From the NCBI GenBank assembly GCA_049306275.1, contig JBAQQB010000097.1, positions 1 through 30,836 of the forward strand: DNA of 30,836 nucleotides. Direction: 5' to 3'. The stretch comes from JADJTT01 sp049306275 (lineage in GTDB: Bacteria; Bacteroidota; Bacteroidia; Chitinophagales; Saprospiraceae). Shown here piece by piece: positions 7,621 to 15,245 of the stretch. Positions within the stretch are counted from its first letter, which is position 1. Every line of letters starts with the position of its first letter. Position numbers and translations under genes: made by a program. The notes below the pieces were generated by a model, which had not been told where the DNA came from, made no database searches, and was given only the letters and a program-made list of their open reading frames with translations.

Positions 7621-8553
7621 TTAGAGGTTCGTCGGGATAATCACCTTATCAAGTACGTGGATTACGCCGTTGGTGGCCTGTACGTCAGTCAGCACCACGT
7701 TCGATACGTTGCCGTTGGCATCGGTGATCGTCACGCTGGAGCCGTTGATGTTGACGGTGAAGTCTTCACCCTGCACAGTGGTGACCACCTGTCCGTTGGT
7801 CAGGTCGCCCGACACGACGTTGGCGCCTCCCACCACATGGTAGGTCAGCACGGAAGCCAGTTGGTCGGCGTTGAGGCCTGCTACGGTGCCGGCGATGGCG
7901 TCGAAAGCGCTGTTGAGCGGCGCGAAGACCGTGAAGGGACCGTCGCCCTGAAGCACGTTCACCAGATCGCCGGAAGCGCTACCCAGGGCGCCTACCAGCG
8001 AAGTGAAGTTGCTGTTGGCAGCTGCGTGGCCTACGATGTCGAGGGGCAGCAGCACCGCGTCTACGATGTGGATAACGCCATTGGTAGCTTCCACATCGGC
8101 GGAAGTCACATCGGCCGTGCCGTTTACTTTGACGCTGCCGTTGGCGGCTTTTTCGATGAGGATGGACAGCTGCTTGTCGCCGGGTCCGGTTTCAGCGGCC
8201 GTGGTGGCGTAGGTCTGTCCCGTTTGCAGGTCGGTGGAAGCCACTTTGCCGCCCAGCACGTGGTAGAGGAGGATTTCCGTCAGGGCTGCGTCAGACAGCG
8301 TGTTGAGGTCGACGCCCAGTGCGGTGAAAGCCGCGTTGGTGGGAGCGAAGACGGTGAAGTTGCCGGGATTGTCGAGCACGCTCACGAGGTTGACGCGCTC
8401 AAGCGCGGCTACCAGGGTGCTGAACTGCTCGTCGCCGGCGGCGATTTGCGCGATGGATTGGGGTTCGGGATCTTCGTCTTTTTCGCAGGAAGCGAAGCCG
8501 AAGGCCAGCACGCCGGCCAGCAGTAAACCGAAGATAGATTGGAACTTAGTCAT
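7621..8553 (-). CDS. Lipoprotein with two fasciclin (FAS1) domains
   Basis: A 310-residue lipoprotein. The signal peptide ends in the lipobox GFASC (C23), followed by an acidic linker (EKDEDPEPQ), which in Bacteroidota often goes with surface exposure. Two FAS1 domains follow. Domain 1 (about 33-160) has VFAPTNAAFTAL, LLYHVLGGKV and NGVIHIVDAVLLP. Domain 2 (about 165-308) has VFAPLNSAFDAI, LTYHVVGGANV and NGVIHVLDKVIIP. FAS1 domains mediate adhesion between cells or to matrix or polysaccharide. A terminator separates it from the upstream lipoprotein gene, so it is probably transcribed alone. I see no convincing -7 box in the 165 bp upstream. Confidence 0.93.
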   Translation of the reverse strand: MTKFQSIFGLLLAGVLAFGFASCEKDEDPEPQSIAQIAAGDEQFSTLVAALERVNLVSVLDNPGNFTVFAPTNAAFTALGVDLNTLSDAALTEILLYHVLGGKVASTDLQTGQTYATTAAETGPGDKQLSILIEKAANGSVKVNGTADVTSADVEATNGVIHIVDAVLLPLDIVGHAAANSNFTSLVGALGSASGDLVNVLQGDGPFTVFAPLNSAFDAIAGTVAGLNADQLASVLTYHVVGGANVVSGDLTNGQVVTTVQGEDFTVNINGSSVTITDANGNVSNVVLTDVQATNGVIHVLDKVIIPTNL

Positions 8554-8650
8554 GTTGTTTGTTATTTTTTTGGTTGAGATAATTGAGGACTACAACGGGA
8601 GAGGAGGGGAGATGTTCACGGGGAATGGTGGAAATGTCGGAAAATAGCGA

Positions 8651-8690
8651 AAAAGAAAAACCCCCGGTTGGCCTTCCGGCTCCGGGGGTT
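8651..8690 (-). terminator. Rho-independent terminator of the PKD lipoprotein gene
   Basis: A 9-bp stem (AACCCCCGG 8659-8667 with CCGGGGGTT 8682-8690) has a 14-base loop. Read on the minus strand, the hairpin is followed by TTTTTCTTTT (8660 down to 8651). It lies 28 bp after the stop of the PKD lipoprotein gene. Confidence 0.85.
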
Positions 8691-8718
8691 CACTTTTTAA
8701 ACCATCAAGATCAGGTAG

Positions 8719-9588
8719 TTACAGTTCTATTGGTAGCGGCGCGTTGAGGGGATCTACCCAGCTTTTTGGCAGGGTGCCTGCTTCTTCCCAGTCGTTGTTG
8801 GAGTTGGAGAAAATCATTCTCACGGTGCTGCCGAGGTCGGGCATGAGGCTTTGCGCCACGGAGAATTCGATCACTTTTTCATTGCCCACGGTCACCCAGC
8901 CGGATGATTCGAATACGGCGCCGGTGGCGGCGATGGTGATGTTCCAGGGCCAGTCTTCTTCGTCAGCTCCGAACAGGGCGGAACCGGGTTCGGTAGTGCC
9001 ATACTGGCCGGTGAACGTTTCGATGGCGTATTCCAGCAGGTAATCGACGCCGGGGGCATCGTATGCGCCCCAGAAGCCCCAGCCGGTGGCGCCGTTGTTG
9101 TCCTTGTCGATGAAGACCTGGATCACCGGGCCGGCATCGGCGGTAGCGCGGACATAGAAGAAGAGGAAGCCGTTCTTGGCGTTGGCTTTCGCTTCTATCA
9201 GGGTGCCGCTGCCGCCGGTCTCGTCGAGGTAGTAAGAATCGTATTCAGCCCAGTCGTCGAAGTTGCCGTTGATCTGCACGGCCGGCCGGCTGACGAAGAT
9301 ATCTTCCGAGTAAGTGTCTTCGCCGCCATCGCCCTTGGCGGTAAGCGTAATGGTGTAGGTTCCTTCTTCAGCGAAGGTGTGAGAGGGGCTTTCCGACGTG
9401 GAGGTATTGCCGTCGCCAAAATCCCAGGAGTAGGAAGTAGCGTTCTCCGAGTCGTTTTCAAACGTAACGGTCAGCCCATCGACGGTGTAGATGAAGTCTG
9501 CGGTAGGCGGATCTTCCTTGCAGGATCCAAGGAGCAAAACGGCGAGCCCCGCAGTCAGAAGGAGGGAAAATAAAGAAGTGTTCTTCAT
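8719..9588 (-). CDS. PKD-domain lipoprotein with CBM9-like C-terminal region
   Basis: A 289-residue lipoprotein. The start is placed at the ATG at 9588, which gives the signal peptide MKNTSLFSLLLTAGLAVLLLG and lipobox LLGSC (C23); an upstream in-frame ATG would add 23 residues and spoil it. A single PKD domain spans about 28-102 (YSWDFGDGNTS, HTFAEEGTYTITLTA). From about 105 (QINGNFDDWAEYDSYY) a beta-rich region opens with the pattern typical of CBM9/DOMON-like carbohydrate-binding domains and continues with an Asp/Asn-rich turn (FIDKDNNGATGWGF). Glycan binding at the cell surface is inferred. It is divergent from susC across a 229-bp AT-rich region that carries promoters both ways, which fits a surface glycan-binding role, though co-regulation is not shown. 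Confidence 0.85.
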   Translation of the reverse strand: MKNTSLFSLLLTAGLAVLLLGSCKEDPPTADFIYTVDGLTVTFENDSENATSYSWDFGDGNTSTSESPSHTFAEEGTYTITLTAKGDGGEDTYSEDIFVSRPAVQINGNFDDWAEYDSYYLDETGGSGTLIEAKANAKNGFLFFYVRATADAGPVIQVFIDKDNNGATGWGFWGAYDAPGVDYLLEYAIETFTGQYGTTEPGSALFGADEEDWPWNITIAATGAVFESSGWVTVGNEKVIEFSVAQSLMPDLGSTVRMIFSNSNNDWEEAGTLPKSWVDPLNAPLPIEL

Positions 9589-9639
9589 GGTTGGTCGTAA
9601 TTTTTGGTAAAGAAGAGTAATTTGGTATGTTGCTGTGAG

Positions 9640-9670
9640 CAAATATATAATAACCAATCGAAAGATAAAA
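9640..9670 (-). promoter_or_regulatory. Promoter of the PKD lipoprotein gene
   Basis: On the minus strand, TATATTTG (9647 down to 9640) is an exact match to the Bacteroidota -7 consensus TAnnTTTG. A TTTT run (9670-9667) lies 19 bp upstream in the -33 position, one base off TTTG. The -7 box lies about 50 bp before the start codon at 9588. Confidence 0.6.
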
Positions 9671-9726
9671 TCTTTTCTTTTGTTTTTTTTACGATAAAAA
9701 ATCTGAAAAATATCATTGCGAAAGAT

Positions 9727-9757
9727 TTTGCAAAAGAAAATCTATTGAATACCTTCG
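9727..9757 (+). promoter_or_regulatory. Promoter of the susC operon
   Basis: TTTG at 9727-9730, a 19-bp spacer and TACCTTCG at 9750-9757, one base off the Bacteroidota -7 consensus TAnnTTTG. Transcription would start near 9763, about 55 bases before the susC ATG. No anti-sigma, ECF-sigma or hybrid two-component gene is seen next to it in the window. Confidence 0.55.
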
Positions 9758-9817
9758 TCTTCATCCCGGGCCTCACGTTTGACGCCCGGCCGAATTGGTC
9801 ATTGAAAAACAGATGCT

Positions 9818-12800
9818 ATGTCAGTATTCTACTCTTCCCGAAATCTTGCTGTGCAGAAGAGACATTGGCTCCTCGCCGTCCTGATGGTCCTGGCTGTGGG
9901 CCTCTCTGCGCAAATTACCGTGACAGGCGTGGTTACCTCGGAGGATGAAGGCATTGGGTTGCCGGGCGCCAGCATTATTGTTAAAGGTACAACTTTGGGC
10001 ACGACCACGGAACTGGACGGCAGTTTTTCCCTCCAGGTCCAGTCATCCGAGGACGTGCTGGTTTTCTCCTATGTCGGTTATGAAACGCAGGAAGTGACGG
10101 TTGGCCGGAACACCCGCCTGCAGATCGTCATGACCCTCGACACCAAACTGATCGATGAGGTCGTAGTGCTCGGCTATTCGGAGCGTTCCAAAACGGAGAT
10201 CTCCAGCGCGGTGACCTCCCTGAGCGCCGGCGAGATCAACAAGGTGACGGTCAATAGCGTGGAGGATATGCTCATCGGGAAGGTGGCCGGGGTGCATATC
10301 CAAAATGCCAGCGGCCAGCCGGGCGACGTAGCCCAGGTCCGCATCCGGGGCGTGGGTTCCGCCTTTTCGCCTCAGTCGCCCCTCATCGTCGTCGATGGTA
10401 TCATCGGCGCAGGGTACAACCCCAACGATATCGAGAGCGTGACCATCCTGCGCGACGCAGCGGCCACCGGCCTCTACGGCTCGCAGGCGGCCGCCGGCGT
10501 CATCGTCGTGACCACCCGCAGCGGACGCTCGGAAAAACCCGAGTTCAACGCCCGGGTGCTCCGCGGCGCCAAGCAGGCCCTCACCGGCAATTTCCAGGTC
10601 ATGAACGGCGATGAACTGTGGAACTACCACAAACTCATCTTCGACCCCCAGGTGTTCAACGCCGTGCGGCCCTCCAGCTTGCGCAAACAGGATTTTAACT
10701 GGGTGGACGCTTCCTTCGACGACGCCACCGTGCAGCGCTACTTCCTGTCCGTCAACGCCAAAAGCGGGAAGTTTGATTATTACGTTTCGGGCGACTACTT
10801 CGACGACGAAGGCACAGCGCTGAACTCCGACTACCAGCGCGTGACCCTCAATACACGGGTGAGCTACCAGATGACCGACCGCCTGAAGCTGACCACCCGC
10901 CTCTTCGCGGAGTCCTTCTGGGCCAAATATCCTCACTATACTTTTACGGAAAGCCCCTTCCGCATGATGCCCTGGGACAATCCCTACGACGAGGAGGGCA
11001 ACCCCGTTAAATATATAAACGACTGGTACTCCAATGTGCCGAGCAATATCTTCCACTCCAGCCAATTCAACCAGTACGGCGGCAATGGTTCCAGCTTCCA
11101 GGGCAATGCCTGGCTGGAATACCGCTTTTTCGACTGGCTGAAGTTCACCTCGCAGAACATCGCAGCTGCCGGTTTCAGCAAGTACGCAGAAGTGGAATCG
11201 GCCCTTTCCATCGAAGGAGAGCCCACCAACGGCCGCATCGGCAACTTCGTGTCCTTCAACAACAGCTACGGTACCACCAACCTGCTGCGCTTCGACAAAT
11301 CCTTCGGCATCCACGCTATCAGCGGCTTTGCGGGGATGGAAGGGGGCATGTACGTCGAGGAGTTCGATATCGGAGGCAACGGCACCAATATCTTCCCTGG
11401 GCAGGTGGTACTTTCCGCAGCGGGAACGACGCTGGCCAGCGGCAACAAGCGCGATAGCAAGAGCTTCTCGATCCTGTCCCAGCTGAATTACAACCTCAGC
11501 CAGAAGTACTTCCTGACCCTTTCCTTCCGCCGCGACGGCTCCTCCAAGTTCGGCCCCAGCAACCGCTACGCCAACTTCTACACCGCTGCGGCCTCCTGGC
11601 TCGTCAGCGGCGAGGACTTCTGGGAGGGACTGAACGACAAAATCCACTACCTCAAGCTGCGCGCCAGCTACGGCGCGGTGGGCAACCAGACTTTCCCCAA
11701 CAACACGTTCTATCCGTATTTCCCCTCATACTCATTTATCTATCAATACAATTTGCAGAGCGCGGCCTTCCCGATCAACCTGGGCAACCCCTCGCTAAGC
11801 TGGGAAACGAGCTACCCGGCCAACGTGGGCCTCGATATCGGGCTGTTCAACCGCATGGAGATCAACCTCGATTTTTACAACAACCTTACCAAAGACCTGC
11901 TGTTCCAGGATCCCACCGCCTACTCCAAGGGCTTCCAGTTCCAGTGGAAAAACGTGGGTGAAATACGCAACCGCGGCGTGGAAATGGGCCTCAACGCTAC
12001 CATCATCCAGTCGGCGCTCACCTGGGATCTCGGCTTCAACATCGCTGCCAACCAGAACGAATTGCTCAAACTCTCCGATAAAGACGTCGACCAGATCCAG
12101 ATCAGCAGCGACGATATCTTCCAGGTCTTCCGCGAAGGCGAGGAGCCCTTCTCCTGGTACATGCCCAAATGGATGGGCGTCAACCCCGACAACGGCGAGC
12201 CTCAGTGGGAAAAGATCATCTACGACGACAACGGCAACGAAACCGGCCGCGAGCTGACCAACAGCTACCCCGACGCCACCTTCCAGGTCGTGGGCTCTCC
12301 CTTCCCCGATTTCACCGGCGGCGCCAGCACCCGCCTGGCCTGGAAAGGCCTCGCCCTGCAGGCTACCCTGTCGTTTGTGTACGGCAACGACATCTATTTC
12401 GGCACGCGCAAGGAGATCGACAACGACGGCGCCAACAACAACGTCAACGCCTTCCTCCTTTCGGAAGACGAGTCGCGCTGGGAACGGCCCGGCGACATTG
12501 CCACCCACCCCAAACCCCAACTGGGCGGCAACCGCAACGCGCACGAGCACTCCTCTCGCTACCTGGAAGACGGCAGCTTCCTGCGCCTGCGCAACCTGAC
12601 GCTGAGCTACGACCTGCCCGCCAACCTGAGCAAGAAGTTGGGCCTGAGGCTCCTGCAGTTCCGCGTCTCGGCCGACAACCTCTTTACCTGGACGAAATTC
12701 TCCGGTATGGACCCCGATGTGCCGCTCTACCGCACGAGCAGCTACACCATGCCCGGCCTCTCCAATTTCAAATACCCCATCAGCAGGCAGATACTGGGGG

Positions 12801-12820
12801 GCATCGAGATCAATTTTTAA
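9818..12820 (+). CDS. susC: SusC/RagA-type TonB-dependent outer-membrane transporter
   Basis: A 1000-residue outer-membrane importer of the SusC/RagA class. A long signal peptide ends near residue 31 (VLAVGLSAQ). A carboxypeptidase-regulatory-like domain covers about 33-118 (ITVTGVV, GASIIVKGTTLGTTTELDG, VFSYVGYETQEV). The TonB-box region is about 120-130 (LIDEVVVLGYSE). The plug is about 130-240 with the family motifs VRIRGVGS, PLIVVDG, ESVTILRDAAATGLYGSQAA and GVIVVTTRSG. The remainder is the 22-strand barrel, ending in the aromatic residue F (GGIEINF). With SusD, it takes up oligosaccharides too large for porins, powered by TonB. Length is usual. There is no STN domain, so no direct anti-sigma signalling is predicted. 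susD follows after 18 bp. The substrate cannot be read from sequence; context suggests a galactosamine- or galactose-containing glycan. Confidence 0.96.
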   Translation: MSVFYSSRNLAVQKRHWLLAVLMVLAVGLSAQITVTGVVTSEDEGIGLPGASIIVKGTTLGTTTELDGSFSLQVQSSEDVLVFSYVGYETQEVTVGRNTRLQIVMTLDTKLIDEVVVLGYSERSKTEISSAVTSLSAGEINKVTVNSVEDMLIGKVAGVHIQNASGQPGDVAQVRIRGVGSAFSPQSPLIVVDGIIGAGYNPNDIESVTILRDAAATGLYGSQAAAGVIVVTTRSGRSEKPEFNARVLRGAKQALTGNFQVMNGDELWNYHKLIFDPQVFNAVRPSSLRKQDFNWVDASFDDATVQRYFLSVNAKSGKFDYYVSGDYFDDEGTALNSDYQRVTLNTRVSYQMTDRLKLTTRLFAESFWAKYPHYTFTESPFRMMPWDNPYDEEGNPVKYINDWYSNVPSNIFHSSQFNQYGGNGSSFQGNAWLEYRFFDWLKFTSQNIAAAGFSKYAEVESALSIEGEPTNGRIGNFVSFNNSYGTTNLLRFDKSFGIHAISGFAGMEGGMYVEEFDIGGNGTNIFPGQVVLSAAGTTLASGNKRDSKSFSILSQLNYNLSQKYFLTLSFRRDGSSKFGPSNRYANFYTAAASWLVSGEDFWEGLNDKIHYLKLRASYGAVGNQTFPNNTFYPYFPSYSFIYQYNLQSAAFPINLGNPSLSWETSYPANVGLDIGLFNRMEINLDFYNNLTKDLLFQDPTAYSKGFQFQWKNVGEIRNRGVEMGLNATIIQSALTWDLGFNIAANQNELLKLSDKDVDQIQISSDDIFQVFREGEEPFSWYMPKWMGVNPDNGEPQWEKIIYDDNGNETGRELTNSYPDATFQVVGSPFPDFTGGASTRLAWKGLALQATLSFVYGNDIYFGTRKEIDNDGANNNVNAFLLSEDESRWERPGDIATHPKPQLGGNRNAHEHSSRYLEDGSFLRLRNLTLSYDLPANLSKKLGLRLLQFRVSADNLFTWTKFSGMDPDVPLYRTSSYTMPGLSNFKYPISRQILGGIEINF

Positions 12821-12838
12821 CCAGACAATCCACTGGAA

Positions 12839-14356
12839 ATGAAAAAGATAAATATATTCCTCCCCTTGCTGGCCGCCCTCTTCCTGGCGGGATGCAACCT
12901 GGATACCACGCCCTACGACAGCCTTACGGCCGAGCTGCTGGTGCAGGAAAAACAGGGCATTGAAAGCCTGGTCAACGGCAACCTCATGATGATGAAGGAG
13001 AACCTCTCCTATGCGGAAGGACAGCAGCCTGACGCGCGCGACCGCTACGTGCGGCACCTGTTCCAACTCACGGAATTCCCCTCTGACAACGTCATGATCG
13101 TGAAAAGTACCACCGACAACCTGTGGTATTCCTTCAACATGGAGCATATTCCCGGGCAGCTCAACACGAGCTATTTCTGGTTTATCGGATACAAGATCAT
13201 CCTCAACAGCAACAAGGTGATCGAAAGCGTGGAGATCAAGGCGGATACGCCGGCCGATATCAAACACCTGGTCGGGGAGTGCTATTTCTACCGCGCCATG
13301 GTGCATTTCGACCTGCTCCGGGTTTTTGCCCGGCCCTACTCGCATGGTCCCTCCAACCCCGGCATCGTGCTGCGCCTGAGCACCGACGAGCCCGACGACA
13401 AAGCCAGGGCCACCGTCGCTGAAACCTTCGATCAGATCATCGCCGATCTCAAAAAGGCCTCCGAACTGATGACCCAGCGCGAGCCCGGCAACCGGGCGGA
13501 AAGCGTCAAATACGCTTCCAAATGGGCTGCCGAAGCGCTGCTGACCCGCGCTTACCTCTATTCTGAAAGATGGCAGGACGTGGTGACTACCGGAGAAGCC
13601 CTGCTGCAAAACGCGCCCCACCGCCTGGCTACCCGGGGCGAATACCTGAACTCGTTCTGGAACGTGACGCAGTCGCCCGAGGCCATCTTCGCTTTCTATT
13701 TCGCCCCCGCGGAAATACACGGCAAATCCTCTCTTGGCTCCATGTACAACGGCGGGCCCGCCGGCGCGGACGGATGGGGTGAGATTTTCCCCTCGCTCTT
13801 TTTCCGCAACAAGGTCTCCATGTTCGAAGAAGACGTGCGCCTGGGCCTGATCGACACCATTTTCAACCCCGACGGCAACATCAAGAACTACCCGTCTACG
13901 TCTTACCAGACCTTCTACATGAACAAGTTCTCCAACCAGGACGGGCTCGTCTCCCTCAACTCGCCGCAGTACCTGCGCCTGTCGGAGGTGTACCTGAACC
14001 TGGCCGAAGCCTACGCCCACCTCAATCAGAACGGCAAGGCGCTCGACCACGTCAATACCATCCGCGAAAGGGCGGGCTTGCCGGTGGAGGCCATGGTGAC
14101 TGAAGGCAACCTGGGCACCTTTGGCTACGCCAGCGTGCTGGAGGCCGTACTGGGAGAGCGCAACCTGGAAATGTGCTTCGAAGGCCTGCGCCGCGATGAC
14201 CTGCTGCGCAACAAGATCGACCTGGACCGCAGCTTCCCCACGGCGCAAAACCCGCTCAACGGAACGGATATCCTGCCCTGGGACGCCGCGCGGCAAATCT
14301 ATTTCATCCCGCAGGCAGAGGTGCTTAACAACCGCCTTTGCGAGCAGAACCCATAA
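12839..14356 (+). CDS. susD: SusD/RagB-family nutrient-binding lipoprotein
   Basis: A 505-residue surface lipoprotein that forms the lid of the SusC transporter and binds the incoming glycan. The signal peptide has the lipobox LFLAGC (C19). The N-terminal SusD-like domain with TPR helices covers about 20-210. The RagB/SusD region (about 270-505) shows the family features RLSEVYLNLAEAYA, VNTIRERAGLP and the closing GERNLEMCFEGLRRDDLLR motif. Length is usual. It starts 18 bp after susC, and the EamA permease gene begins 11 bp after its stop, so all are probably one transcript. Confidence 0.96.
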   Translation: MKKINIFLPLLAALFLAGCNLDTTPYDSLTAELLVQEKQGIESLVNGNLMMMKENLSYAEGQQPDARDRYVRHLFQLTEFPSDNVMIVKSTTDNLWYSFNMEHIPGQLNTSYFWFIGYKIILNSNKVIESVEIKADTPADIKHLVGECYFYRAMVHFDLLRVFARPYSHGPSNPGIVLRLSTDEPDDKARATVAETFDQIIADLKKASELMTQREPGNRAESVKYASKWAAEALLTRAYLYSERWQDVVTTGEALLQNAPHRLATRGEYLNSFWNVTQSPEAIFAFYFAPAEIHGKSSLGSMYNGGPAGADGWGEIFPSLFFRNKVSMFEEDVRLGLIDTIFNPDGNIKNYPSTSYQTFYMNKFSNQDGLVSLNSPQYLRLSEVYLNLAEAYAHLNQNGKALDHVNTIRERAGLPVEAMVTEGNLGTFGYASVLEAVLGERNLEMCFEGLRRDDLLRNKIDLDRSFPTAQNPLNGTDILPWDAARQIYFIPQAEVLNNRLCEQNP

Positions 14357-14367
14357 ATACACACAAA

Positions 14368-15231
14368 ATGGCCGCCAAACGCACCTGGTTGTTCTACGCG
14401 CTGATCACTACCGTTTTCTGGGGTGTGTGGGGCGCTTTCATCGAAATACCGGAGAAAGCCGGCTTCCCCGCCACCCTGGGCTTCTCGGTCTGGGCGCTGA
14501 CGATGATACCCTGTGCCCTGGTGGCCCTGTACAACATCGGATGGAAGCTCGAGTACGACCGGCGATCGATCGTGCTCGGCTCCATCGTGGGCTTTTTCGG
14601 GGCAGGGGGACAGCTGCTGCTGTTCCATGCCCTGAAAGACGGCCCCGCCTACATCGTCTTCCCGCTGATCTCCCTTTACCCCGTGCTCACCATCATGCTG
14701 TCGCTGCTCCTGCTGAAAGAAAGGGCCACGAAGCGGCACTGGGCCGGGATACTGCTGGCCCTGGCAGCCATTTATTTCCTGTCGTATCAGGAACCCGGCG
14801 AAGCAAATTACAGGGGATATTTATGGCTGGCCCTGGCCGTCATGGTGTTTATTCTTTGGGGGATTCAGGCTTACGTGATGAAGTTTTCGAATGAAGTGAT
14901 GAAAGCCGAAAGCATCTTTTTCTACATGATGCTGACAGCTGTGCTGCTCATCCCGGTCGCCCTGTGGATGACGGATTTCAGCCAGCCCGTCAACTGGGGC
15001 TGGAAGGGCCCCTGGCTGGCCGCGCTGATTCACGTGCTCAACTCCATCGGCGCCCTGACGCTGGTGTACGCCATGCGCTACGGCCAGGCCATTATCGTCA
15101 CGCCCATGACGGGGTTGGCGCCGGTCATCACGGTTATCCTGTCGCTGGTCCTCTACGCCGTCGTGCCGGGACTGTTCCTGACCATCGGGTTGGCCCTCGC
15201 TTTCGTAGCGATCTTTTTGCTTTCTGACTAA
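14368..15231 (+). CDS. EamA/DMT-superfamily inner-membrane permease
   Basis: A 287-residue integral membrane protein with about ten hydrophobic segments arranged as two EamA repeats (about 8-140 and 152-287), the usual size and layout of drug/metabolite transporters. The ATG at 14368 is chosen; upstream in-frame codons overlap susD. Motifs include FWGVWGAF near the first helix, HALKDGPAYIVFPLISLYP in repeat 1, and YAMRYGQAIIVTPMTGLAPV in repeat 2. Its position between susD and a secreted DUF4832 protein, with spacings of 11 and 14 bp, suggests it moves the sugar released in the periplasm across the inner membrane. Sugar specificity is inferred from context only, since EamA proteins carry many substrates. 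Confidence 0.88.
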   Translation: MAAKRTWLFYALITTVFWGVWGAFIEIPEKAGFPATLGFSVWALTMIPCALVALYNIGWKLEYDRRSIVLGSIVGFFGAGGQLLLFHALKDGPAYIVFPLISLYPVLTIMLSLLLLKERATKRHWAGILLALAAIYFLSYQEPGEANYRGYLWLALAVMVFILWGIQAYVMKFSNEVMKAESIFFYMMLTAVLLIPVALWMTDFSQPVNWGWKGPWLAALIHVLNSIGALTLVYAMRYGQAIIVTPMTGLAPVITVILSLVLYAVVPGLFLTIGLALAFVAIFLLSD

Positions 15232-15245
15232 CCAATTCTTTCAAT

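Noticed and set aside
11795..14362. An 855-codon minus-strand frame across susC and susD
   Set aside because: It spans two well-supported genes and shows no domain, so it is a composition artefact. The same holds for 10043-11647 on the minus strand.
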